Shown here: positions 23,271-34,610 of the stretch, piece after piece | How the letters are laid out: every line of letters starts with the position of its first letter | How positions within the stretch are numbered: position 1 is the first letter of the stretch | Assembly (NCBI GenBank): GCA_030737835.1 | Contig: CM060855.1 | Location: forward strand, 17,417,278-17,481,277 | DNA from: Acorus gramineus | Lineage: Eukaryota > Streptophyta > Magnoliopsida > Acorales > Acoraceae | Direction of reading: 5' to 3' | DNA length: 64,000 nt | Position numbers and translations under genes: made by a program | Notes under the pieces: model-generated | Seen by the model: the letters and a program-made list of their open reading frames with translations, nothing else | Told to the model about the DNA's origin: nothing | Databases searched by the model: none

Positions 23271-25859
23271 CTCCTAACATACATCTAAGCCAAAAAGGAG
23301 AGGAAAAAGGGCTTACCAAGGAGAGGAAGGGAAGTCCGGATGCTCTCCGCGCCCCGAAACCTTTCCCCAAAGGCCTCCAACGCCCGGATCTATCTTGGCC
23401 CTCGAAATGGCCCAAAACAGAGGAGAAGAGAGGGGAGATGGAGGGGTTAAACTTGCCGGAATCCGGATTTGAAAGCACCGGGGTGTAGATCGGGACCCGA
23501 TCTACACTTCCTATGCTTTAGGTTTTAAGCTTTGGGGACTCTAGGGGGCTCAAAAGCTTGAAAAGGAGAGAGGGGAGAGAGAAAATCAAGTTGGGGGAGA
23601 AGATGAATAGTGCCAACCCCTTTTCTCACCCCACTTATAAAGTCAACCCACTTAAAAACCCACATACGCCCCGGAACTGCGAAATTTCGGAAATGTTACC
23701 GGAATTCGACAAAACTTTCGTGAGAGGCCTAAAATGGCATCAGGACACCAAATATGCAGTTATATTTTCAATCGGAGTCCTCTAGCTCAGGACGATAGCT
23801 AACAGTCCAAAAATTTAACGGTTCCGATCGAAAACCGGAAAAACCGAAAAACTGTCAGAATGCTCTAACGGTTACCAGCATGCTTAAAAGTGACACATAT
23901 ATAACAGTTGGCATATGTATGGTTTTTATAATGCACCATTGAAGGCATGTAGTTTAGAACCTTATGAAAGTTTTGGTTTGTGTCATCATGATCTCCTCCT
24001 TCTTTTGAATGTTTATTGATATCGAGATAAATAAAGCGATGCAACGGGTTTTGAAAAGACATATATCAACAGGTCAGTTTGTTTGCTCCAATGTCCAAAG
24101 AAAAAAGTCCACTTCACTCTCTTCTCATTTCTACTTGATATTTATGACAGGAAAAACACCAGATATTGCTTCATGGCGGGTAAGTTCCTCATCCTCTCAC
24201 TCTCTCTCTTTCTCATGAGCAACATTATATATTATTTTTAGGATAGAAATATTAATATTTTCAAATTGGGACCCCTTACTTCCTGATTATCGTCTTAGAT
24301 GTGGGCCTTGCATTGAATGACCAACAGTGACCTCTTGATCAAGCTTGTCGATGGATTGAATTCGAATGGATATGCCCATATCCAAATCTGCACCTGAATT
24401 AGTTACTGATTATCCAGATCCGTATTCAAATGAAATATTTGGTATCAAACTAATTAAAATCATTATTTATAATTTATTGCTATCAAATAGTAAAAAAATA
24501 TTACCAAGCAAAAAAAAATAAAAAATATTTATTATAAATATATCCCAATTTGTGAATACGTATCTGAATCCATTCAGATGTAACATATGATATCTGAATC
24601 TTTATCCAAATCTGAAGTTCGGATAATTCTTTGGATAATTGACAGGATCAATCTTGATGTTGGTTCCTGGTTGCATGAAGTTCTGCATATTGCTTATTGT
24701 ATGTTTCCTGACCTCGCAACCAATCTTGGCCAAGGACTTCATGGCGGGCCCCTTGGTTACCCACTAAACTAGCTTGAGGAATTTAATATCACATATAAAA
24801 ATCTTAAATGTAGGGCCGACAATTAATTATGAAATCTTTATGTTCTCTATTTACAGGCACACCAGTAGACATTGTTTAGGAATTTAAATATACATGTTTT
24901 TGCAATCAAATGTGACTGTTTGCTTCTTTTTTGGGGCTGTTAGTTGAGATGCTAGAATTGAATATGCAGCTCCACCTTGGGCTATTGTCAGAGGCTTGAG
25001 TCATTTCACAGAGACATCTTTGGAATGGTAGCCAATTTCAAAGTTGAATTTGTTCTTTTGGAATATCGGTCCTTTTATACTCATTTAATTTGCTTTCCTT
25101 TCTTATAAGTCAAACAAAAAAAAATGCTTTCCTTTCTCTATTTTTTTTATTCCTTTCTATCATCACTTAAGTCCCATGCCATAGGTTCGATCCTGTCAAA
25201 TCTGTCCCAATTTGTTATCGAGCTAAGGATACAAAATATATCAGACCGATTTTTGGATGAAAAAGTACCATGTTAAATCCTCGATTTTTTCCCCCTCTTC
25301 CTGTATACCAATCCTTTATGTACAATATTTGAATTAATAGAATGCCCTTTCAAGATGATTGTTCAAGATAGTTGTTCCTTGATTTTTATTTCATTTCTCT
25401 GATATAACATGTCACCCTTAAAATTTTTTGGGATTTTGTTACTCATTGTATTATCATTATTGCTTCTTTAATTTCCTTTTTAATCTTCTGGTCTTCCCGG
25501 TGCTAAATTCATATATTTTCTTGGTGCTTCAATCCCATTTTATGTTGAATATAACGACCGCCCAAACGCCGAATTTATCATGACATCAAAGAAGAATGCC
25601 GACCTTGTGATAAGGTCAGTAGATTTGTTGATCGTGTTAGTTTATTTAAGCTATTTAAGATTGTGAATTAAGAATAAGGTAATAAAGGAGAGGCAGCCAT
25701 GGAGATAACATTCTGGTTTCACTTATGCCCGTCTATTTACTTGTCCAATGATCAGTCTACCAAGAGTTTATTAAACTATTTGGTTCACCAATGAATTCAT
25801 ATCCATATTCATTATTTGGTTGGCCCAGGAAAAATGATATGAGAATTTGATTTAAAATA

Positions 25860-28800
25860 GGTGTCGTCCTCTCTTCATTTCTCCAACCAGATTAACCATA
25901 CAAACTCTACAATGTCAAACGAGGCCCCGCTTGTCAAAGCAGAAGGTACCGAAAGTTCCTTTTTGTTTTTATAATCTAATTGAATTCTCTTGGGGGTTTG
26001 GCAATTATACATTTTTTCCCATATGCAGGTAATATCTTGTCATACCAGGGAAGCTCCTGTGCTAGCGGCGAGGTGAGGCATCTTTTTGTCAGAAGAGCAA
26101 TTCATGTGCCATATTTGAACAAAGGGAACACGTGGACTAGTGTACAGAGTCATATGTCCTCAGTTTCTTTTTCATTTTGCTTTGTTCAAAGACATTTTAA
26201 TATTTTATACATACCTAGTTCATAAGAGTGGAAAGCTGTATTACCAAATATTCTTCAGGTGTTGGAGTAAAGCATTATTTTGAAATACCTAGTTCATCTT
26301 TGCGGGGATGGTGATCCAAGCTTTTGTTAGCCGGTTAGCGGGGATATGAATAGGATTTTTGTCATCATGTCTAGGATATTAATTTTCAGCTCTGAACTTT
26401 ACTTTTATGATTTTTTTGGGAGAAGATTGGAGCAATCTTATTAATGAAAGTTGCCCCTGAACATTAAGCAGAGGATGGATCTCTGAACAAAAGAACCCAA
26501 GGTCTCCACAATCACAACATGGACTCACAACTAAAATACAGCCATTTCATTTTTTTATATAGATAACAAAATTATTGTTGTTTTCTTTCAAAAAAACAAA
26601 ATTATCATTTTTTATAGAAAAAGCACAAAGTTCTAAAAAAATTGAACTTGCAACAATCCAAAGCCAGATCATGAACATTACTTTTCATGATTGATCTTAA
26701 TGATCTTTCTAGTTTTCCTCTTTTCCTTCTTCATTGATAAGTTGACATGGAAACATCATCCCCATGTTAAGGGAATGGCCATGATATAAAATGCTCTATT
26801 GACGGCCTGTCGGCTTGAGTATATTCTAATGGGGGATGGGCTTCAAGACGATGATGCTAAACTAACTACAACCATCATTTAGCTCAATAGATTGACTTTA
26901 TGGATGTGTGTTCGATATGAATGATTTATTTTTGCTGAGACATATAAAGAGTAGTGAGTTTCTGTTGGTTGTGCTATGATTTATGGGCTGCACATGGTGG
27001 TTTCATGGAAAGAAGTGTGAAGAGAATTTCTTTGCCCAGCTGGAAATGACCTTGAGTACAGAGTAATATAGTCAAAGATATAAATTCCATCTTAGCCATC
27101 AACAACAAAAGAGAAGTCTTTCTCCATAACTTTGTCATGGAGGAAGAAAATTGAGAGCGTATAGTTTCAATACTAATGCGGTCACCATGTTATAAATAAT
27201 ATTGTAAATAAAGATAAATATATTAAATAATTGGTTGTGCTGAAATTGTTGGTGAGATTTGGTATTTAAAATTTAAACAGGAAACTTGTGAGACTGGAAG
27301 AGAAGCTTTCTGACTGTACTTACTTTGATTGAGAGCCATCCTATGTTTATGATCTAACAATTTTTTTTTAATCGTCATAATATTTGTATTTTCATTGTAA
27401 ATAAATTTGACTTTATCCTTCTAGGTCCATTGAAGAGGTGTATGAAGCTCTAACTAATCGTCTTCTCACTATTGCTGTGTCTATGAAGGATTCAAAGTCA
27501 AAGTAAATCCCAATAACCTTGTCTATTTTGCTGTAATGATTTTCTGTTTTTTTTTCTTCCATCTGCGTACTTGTTCTTTATTTATTTACAATGCTTGCAT
27601 TGGTATTAACTTTTTATTCTGGTCAGATCAGTTTAGAAAAAAAAATGATCAAGTCAGAAACCCTTGAACTTTGTGGATAAGAGTGTGACAAACTTAAGAA
27701 TTCATATGCAAATTATTTAGAAAACAATACTTTTTAAAGAATTTTTGGTGCTAATGATAAATTTTTTATAAAAATAATATCTCATTATGAATATATAAGT
27801 ACCAATCATGGAGTAAGAATATGCATGTCACACTCTATGTGTTGCATAGGATATGCTGTCTATAATACTTCTATGGTGTGACATCAATCGGTAAAGTGTT
27901 GCACATAAAGTCTATGACAGTGCTTTGCATTTATTATATGTTGAAAACTCTTTTTGTATTCCATGCTGCTTCATATGCTGTAACTTTTATGCAATATATT
28001 CAATTTATTAGTTTAGTTTAAAACTAATATTGCATGTCCCCTGAACAATATCCAAGCACAAATGCATGCCATAGATACATGTATTGCATGCAAATTGTGT
28101 AACAGAAGAATTTGTAAAAATCTATATTTCATAGGTAACTTATCTGCTTCTTCACTTAGTGGCTGCTAGTTTCATTTCAATGTTCGGCTTGTAATTGCTC
28201 TGAAATGGATGAAGGCTATTAAATCATACTTCAATCCAAATATTTGTTGAGTTTGTACCTTTGATCTAAGCTTCTCAATTATCTGAAGAGTTTTGGAACC
28301 GTAAAAAATCAGAAATTAACTGTCATATCAATGTTTCCGCTCTGAAAAATATATGAATCTGACATATATTATAAAATTATATATGTGAGTATTATGTATT
28401 GTTCAACTTTGATTATCCTACATAATTCATTATGATCTTAAAAACTTAAATAACTATTGTAATCTCTTTGTATGATATTTGAAGGAGATGAGAACCTTGA
28501 AGTCTCGATTTTAATTCTCCTGTCTCTCTAACACGTTAGTTATCATCTAAACTAGTGTTCATATTTAGATATGTAAACTATCCAAAAAATTATTTATAGA
28601 TGCTCCAAATCCAAAGTGATCCGAATGTGAATATTGATATCCACATCTGAATGATTTAGGATTGGATATGGATATTAATTTGCCCGATCTGTTTCTTATT
28701 CACTGATAGGCTTACCGTGATCATTATTTGAGTCATCATTTCTTCTTAATTCCGTCAATCTTATATGTGCTGTATGTGTTATGCTTCAATATCCTTTTGA

Positions 28801-31800
28801 AATATGCTTGTAGATACATCGTGGGAGTTGATGAACCTCCTGGTGCGGGAAAATCTACTGTTGCATCTGAAGTAGTTCGTCGCTTGAACATGCGCTGGCC
28901 CGAACGAGAATTAATGACAAATTACATGGAAAAACCTGCCGAAATCGCCACTATTGTTCCCATGGATGGATTTCATATTTATCGTTCTCAGTTGGATGCC
29001 ATGGAGGTTTGTCCTTGTCACGTTTGTTTGCATGAATGCAAATTGCATCACATCTTTAGCTATCTCCATTTTTTCATCGATATAGAATTTTCTGCTTGTC
29101 TTGGGCTCATGTAGGATCCAAAGGAAGCACATGCAAGAAGAGGAGGTGAGGCTTTTCAATTTTTGTGTAAAATTTAACAACCTTGATAATCAGCAATAAT
29201 ATTTACTTAAAATTAATATATCCATCCCCATGGACATTTGATCCTGCTCTGTTACTCAAGTGTCTCAACACCTTACAAAGTCAGGTAACTTTCAATCATA
29301 TGGTCTTATGGAGTTTTTTTTCTTCTTTAAGTTAATTTGATTCATTTTACTATGATGAAAGAAATATGGGAGTGTTACATGCTTTACCTTTGAGTGGTAA
29401 TAATTGTCTCAGGGATTTGTCCTTTGATCATGGTGTTGGAGATCCAGTAGAAGATGACATCTTTGTGAACCATCGGTTAGCCTACTTCATACTTTGTTCA
29501 CTGTGATATATATATATATGGATATTTGACTATATGTTTCTTCCTTCTTTTTAGTTTTTTATTTTTTATTTTTTTTCGTAACGAAACTATTGAATTGCTG
29601 GCTTTCTGCTCTCAAGTAAATATCTTTTATTGAAAATAAAAAAAAATGTGTGTGCATCAATTTAACTTATATTGCCCTCTTCTGCTTATGAGACCACTGA
29701 ATTTCTGCTGTGAAGTTCCAAGATTAATTCATATATTAGTTATAATATTTCAATATTATTCTACCATCAACCGAAATTGAGCATAGGTAATTGTTATGCT
29801 TCTTGAGTTGCATTAGAACTTGTATAATTTTATAGCTTAGGCAAATTTGTCATTATATTAATATCATTCATCTGTCTTAGAATGAATCTCCTTTTGTAGA
29901 TGATACCATAACATGAAGTTTTGTGGCCCACCTTTAGTATGTTATGCCATCTGTCATTTGTGTAGATTGGCATGGTTTCCATGGCAAAGTGTCATGCTTT
30001 TGCATAGTTTTTTGGTTTATTGTTATCTCTGGTTTGACTGTCGATATCTCTCGCGTTAAAGAATGGAAGATTTGGGTTCATAGGTTTATTTTTGACTTTC
30101 CATCTTTTGAATCTGTCAATCTTCCCTTCATAAACTCGAGAACCTTCTAAGATTATTTTGTTCTCTAGTTGATCCTTGCTGTTAGTTGCCCAAGAGTACC
30201 TTCTTTTCTGTTAATACATGACAATTACACTTCACATTCAGATGTTGGAGTCCAATCCAACAAACTATATCTATGTCATATATAGATACTCACATGCAAT
30301 GTTTCAATTGTATCACTTCATAAATGCCTCTGTAGGTTCAGTGTCAGATACCAGTCTCCACCTCCAACACCGCCTTTGTGATATTGTTATATATGATCTT
30401 TTGGGTGTTACAAGAATTTTAATCCATAGATTGATTGTTTCTCAGTTGATTTTGGCAGTCATAAATTTGTGATAGTAGAGGGGAATTACTTGCTACTGGA
30501 TGAAAGAGTCTGAAGGGAAGTATCTTCCGTCTTTAATGAGAAATGGTAACTCTTGAGTTTGACCCGATGAGTTTCTTCCCTTTGTTGGCATATGTATGAT
30601 TTTTATAATGCACCATTGAAGGCAGTTTAGAACCTTATGAAAGTTTTGGTTTGTGCCATCATCGTCTCCTCCTCCTTTTGAAGGTTTATATCGAGATAGA
30701 TAAGGCGATGCAACGGGTTTTGAAAAGACATATATCATCAGGTCAGTTTGTTTGCTCCAATGTCCAAAGAAAAAAGTCCACTTCATTCTCTTCTCATTTC
30801 TACTTGATATTTATGACAGGAAAAACACCAGATATTGCTTCATGGCCTCAGCCTCTCACTCTCTTTCTCATGAGCAACATTATATATTATTTTTAGGATA
30901 GAAATATCAATAATTTCAAATGGGGACCCCCTACTTCCTGATTATCGTCTTAGATGTGGGCCTAGCATTGAATGACCAACAGTGACCTCTTGATCAAGCT
31001 TGTCGATGGATCGAATTCGAAATGGATATGCCCATATCCAAATCTGCATCTGAATTAGTTACTGATTATCCAGATCCGTATTCAAATGAAATATTTGGTA
31101 TGAAACTAATTAAAATCATTATTTATAATTTATTGCTATCAAATAGTAAAAAAAATATTACCAAGCAAAAAAAATAAAAAAATATTTATTATAAATATAT
31201 CCCAATTTGTGAATATGTATTTGAATCCATTCAGATGTAACATATGATATCTGAATCTTTATCCAAATCCGAAATTCGGATAATTCTTTGGATAATTGAC
31301 AGGATCAATCTTGATGTTGGTTCCTGGTTGCATGAAGTTCTGCATATTGCTTATTGTATGTTTACTGACCTCGCAACCCCTTGATTACCCACTAAACTAG
31401 CTTGAGGAATTTAATATCACATATAAAAATCTTAAATGTAGGGCCGACAACTAATTATAAAATCTTTATGTTCTCTATATACAGGCACACCAGCAGACAT
31501 TGTTTAGGAATTTAAATATACATGTTTTTGCAATCAAATGTGACTGTTTGCTTCTTTTTTGGGCTGTTAGTTGAGATGCTAGAATTGAATATTCAGCTCC
31601 ACCGTGGGCTATTGTCAGAGGCTTGAGTCATTTCAACAAAGACTTATCTTTGGAATGGTAGCCAATTTCAAAGTTGAATTTGTTCTTTTGGAATATCGGT
31701 CCTTTTATACTCATTTAATTTGCTTTCCTTTCTTATAAGTCAAACAAAAAAAAATGCTTTCCTTTCTCTATTTTTTTTATTCCTTTCTATCATCACTTAA

Positions 31801-32260
31801 GTCCCATGCCATAGGTTCGATCCTGTCAAATCTGTCCCAATTTGTTATCGAGCTAAGGATACAAAATATATCAGACCGATTTTTGGATGAAAAAGTACCA
31901 TGTTAAATCCTCGATTTTTTCCCCCTCTTCCTGTATACCAATCCTTTATGTACAATGTTTGAATTAATAGAATGCCCTTTCAAGATGATTGTTCGAGGCA
32001 GTTGTTCCTTGATTTTTATTTCATTTCTCTGATATAACATGTCACCCTTAAGATTTTTTGGGATTTTGTTACTCATTGTATTATCATTATTGCTTCTTTA
32101 ATTTCCTTTTTAATCTTCTAGTCTTCCCGGTGCTAAATTCATATATTTTCTTGGTGCTTCAATCCCATTTTATGTTGAATATAATGACCGCCCAAACGCC
32201 GAATTTATCATGACATCAAAGAAGAATGCCGACCTTGTGATAAGGTCAGTAGATTTGTAG
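25860..32260 (+). pseudogene. P-loop kinase, copy 2, disrupted
   Basis: Exons: 2 (partial, 25860-25945), 3 (26029-26072), 4 (27425-27502, SIEEVYEALTNRLLTIAVSM), 5 (28814-29006), 6 (29115-29145), 7 (~29228-29284), 8 (29413-29475), 9 (~30459-30548), 10 (30684-30741), 11 (30820-~30847) and 12 (~32174-32260, stop TAG after IRSVDL). Exon 4 is complete here, unlike copy 1. Lesions: the first Walker A glycine is Glu (GVDEPPGAGKS, codon at 28833); an 11-bp deletion in exon 8 removes the VYAP codons and shifts the frame; TGG to TGA at 30511 in exon 9; a 4-bp deletion near 30690 in exon 10; and the exon 11 donor is deleted. There is no exon 1 or transit-peptide start. In both copies exons 7 and 12 lack an AG where an acceptor is expected, so some decay may predate the duplication. 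Confidence 0.8.
26412..26545 (-). mobile_element. LINE 3'-end fragment (B2)
   Basis: Third copy of the ~130-bp LINE end, in kinase intron 3 of copy 2. Confidence 0.5.
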
Positions 32261-32490
32261 ATCTTGTTAGTTTATTTAAGCTATTTAAGATTGTGAATTA
32301 AGAATAAGGTAATAAAGGAGAGGCAGCCATGGAGATAACATTCTGGTTTCACTTATGCCCTGTCTATTTTTTTGTCCAATGATCATTCTACCAAGAGTTG
32401 ATTAGACTATTTGGTTCACCAATGAATTCATATCCATATTCATTATTTGGTTGGCCCAGGAAAAATGATACGAGAATTTGATTTAAATAT

Positions 32491-34610
32491 GTAGAATACT
32501 CACTAATAGTCTTCTGCATTTACTTTTTTTTTTTTTTTTGAATGACTCCGTCAGCATTTACTTGCAAAATCTCCCATTGGAGACTCATACGAGATGCTGT
32601 TGAATTTTGGATCAATAAATCACGTACCCATCTGGAAGGAAGAAATGCCAAAAAGCATTAGGGGAGGTGGGATCTACACAAAGATCTACACTCTAGGAAT
32701 GACCCAAAGACAGGCATTGTACACATTCAACAGTGATAGCGAGTTTAGAAGCCACGTAAAAGAAACCCCTTCGCAAAGTTTGAAGTTATTTTTGTTTAAT
32801 TTTTTTCACTCAATGGAGATGAACCATTTAATTTTTTTGTATATGTGCTATATAAAAGAAAGAAACATGTTACTGTTATTTGATCACATCCCATCTTTTG
32901 TGTCTATTATTCACGTTTCTGACTCATATTGTCAGCCAAAAAAACTTTAAATTGAATGAATTGATGTTTATCTTGAATATACTTAAAGTTAATTCAAGCA
33001 GCAGCAAAAGCACTGTTTGATACACCGACTTTATCTAACAAGAAATTCCATGTAGGTCATATCATTGCAAAGATGAAGTAAGTTTTAGAGGCAATTGATC
33101 AGGTTTTACTTGTACATAAAAACTTTAATTGAATGAACTGATGTTCATCTTGAATAGACTTGAAGTTAAGTCAAGCAGCAGCAACAAGTTCAATTATTAC
33201 AAGAAATTCAAAATGTAGACTTCAGACATGAGAGTCACTTATAAAATCACCAACTTCTGGACCTGAAACAGAGTGAACAGGGAGAGCTAATAAAATAAAT
33301 TCTGGACCTGAAGCATAGTAGTGAACAGAGAGTACAGAAGCAAAATGCAAAGTAGGTCATATCATTGCAGAGATGAAGTAAGTTTTAGAGGCAATTGATC
33401 ATGTTTTACTTTTACATAAATACAGATGGGAACATAAATAAATGGGAGGTGTACCTGGTGTGTGCTACTATGCACGACAAGGTACTGTGATAATTCTTAC
33501 AAGTCGAGTAACTACTATGCAGGACAAGATACTTATCTAACACCATTTATTCAACCCATCTTTGAACATAAAAATTGTTGACTTCATTGAGCCTATTACA
33601 GACATGGTTTGCTATTCAATATCATTGCCACCATGATTTTATTATCTTCAATATTACCACAAAGACGCACAATCACACCCCACGAATCATTGAACAAAAA
33701 AAAAAATTGACACATAAAAATTCAAACTTATATATAAAAAAAAATTCAAAAATAAACATCTAGCCAAGAATAATATACAGAATGTAGTAAAATTCTTGCA
33801 GTCCAACTTGGGGCATTCATCATGTCTTCTTTATATATTTAACTTTGACACATTGCAATACTAAAAGCATAATGTAGTTTGCAAAGATCATGTATATATC
33901 AAAGAAGCAACAATAAAAAAAATTTATGTATTAGAGGGTTTGACAGATTGCTCCAAATTACTGAAGCAAATATGAACCAGGTTTACAAGGATTACTTAAG
34001 CAAGTTTGAGCCTGATCTATGTATGTATTTTGGGTGGTAGGGATACAAGGTGACTCTGGTTTCACCTCTCTCTTATCATTCTAATTACATTTCACTTGGT
34101 CCATCATCTTTTTGTATATCTTTTGAAATTTCACAATAATTCAATTTTTAATTACCAATAAAGAAAAAATAACATTCACTGCCAATAATTTATGGAGTGG
34201 CATGAGGCTCTTGTAAGAAAAAAAAGTAGCATGAGGCTCTTGATATGATTTTATCTAGGCCAGGCTATAAATGATGAAATGCAAGAACTGAAACTTCAAC
34301 AAAATTTTAGAGACTTTCATGATATTAGACTAATATATACTTCCATCAAACATTTGTTGAACAACATGTTGAGGTGACATTATTTAAATTACTGAAAGGA
34401 ATATATTGAACTAGAATATATATTATATATGTAAAATACAATGCACATTTATGAAACAACAAAAGCACATTTGTGACATGATCCACCCCAATCACATACA
34501 CCACCCCATTTACACCTAGCATGAACATTGATTTTTATTAAAACAAAAATTATGTGAAAGGTTGTGATCATATACCACACGTTCTTCATTAAATTTTTCC
34601 AGTCAAGCCT
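32491..34610. other. Intergenic, with a small local duplication
   Basis: No convincing gene. TTGAATGAATTGATGTTTAT...TCAAGCAGCAGCAA near 32953-33010 recurs near 33128-33190. AGGTCATATCATTGCA near 33054 recurs near 33354. A 118-codon open frame at 32594-32950 has no family motif or splice support and was not called. Confidence 0.5.

Larger units (their letters stand above)
20523..23906. mobile_element. 3,384-bp TG...CA insertion, probable solo LTR of a Ty3/gypsy element
   Basis: Ends are TGTCACGCCCC... and ...ATATATAACA, with a 5-bp target duplication. The empty site in B2 fixes both ends to the base. There is no internal gag-pol, primer-binding site or second LTR, so a solo LTR left by recombination fits best. 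On the minus strand the element would end GGGGCGTGACA and has a TATA-like ACTTTATAAGTGGGG near 23635, so the reverse orientation is somewhat favoured. GC and CpG content are far higher than in the surroundings. Long frames at 22176-23488 on both strands are Ala/Arg/Pro-rich by-products of GC bias and are not called as genes. A non-autonomous LTR element is the alternative. Confidence 0.8.
15770..25664 (+). pseudogene. P-loop kinase (PRK/uridine kinase family, At1g03030-like), copy 1, disrupted
   Basis: Exons in order: 2 (15770-15894), 3 (15978-16021), 4 (truncated, ~17365-17407), 5 (18739-18931, Walker A GVAGPPGAGKS and VPMDGFHLYRSQLDAME), 6 (19040-19070, PKEAHARRG), 7 (~19154-19210, PWTFDLALLLKCL), 8 (19338-19411, PSFDHGVGDPVEDDIFV), 9 (20393-20479, VIVEGNYLLLDGGVWRE), 10 (24011-24072, INKAMQRVLKRH), 11 (24151-24179, KTPDIASWR) and 12 (~25543-25664, NDRPNAEFIMTSKKNADL). 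This is the full module order of the plastid-type ATP-dependent kinase family. Lesions: a 42-bp deletion removes the acceptor and start of exon 4; TGA at 18830 in exon 5; an extra G after exon 6; exon 8 donor GT to TT; exon 9 donor GT to GC; exon 10 acceptor AG to AT. A 3.4-kb element sits in intron 9. Substrate is not known to me. Confidence 0.8.
15811..25859. repeat. Tandem duplication B, first copy (B1)
   Basis: Starts inside kinase exon 2 (GTGTCGTTCTCTCTTCATTT) and ends after GAGAATTTGATTTAAA at 25859. The second copy follows immediately, beginning again inside exon 2. Without the 3,384-bp insertion and its 5-bp duplicate the unit is about 6.66 kb, matching B2. Confidence 0.9.
25860..32490. 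repeat. Tandem duplication B, second copy (B2)
   Basis: About 6.63 kb, collinear with B1 over exons and introns and lacking the LTR insertion. It ends near GAGAATTTGATTTAAATATG at about 32488, where unique sequence starts. Confidence 0.9.

Noticed and set aside
22176..23488. Long Ala/Arg/Pro-rich frames on both strands
   Set aside because: Products of extreme GC content in the LTR; up to five overlapping frames with no conserved motif.
32594..32950. 118-codon frame after duplication B
   Set aside because: No motif, no splice partner, AT-rich second half.
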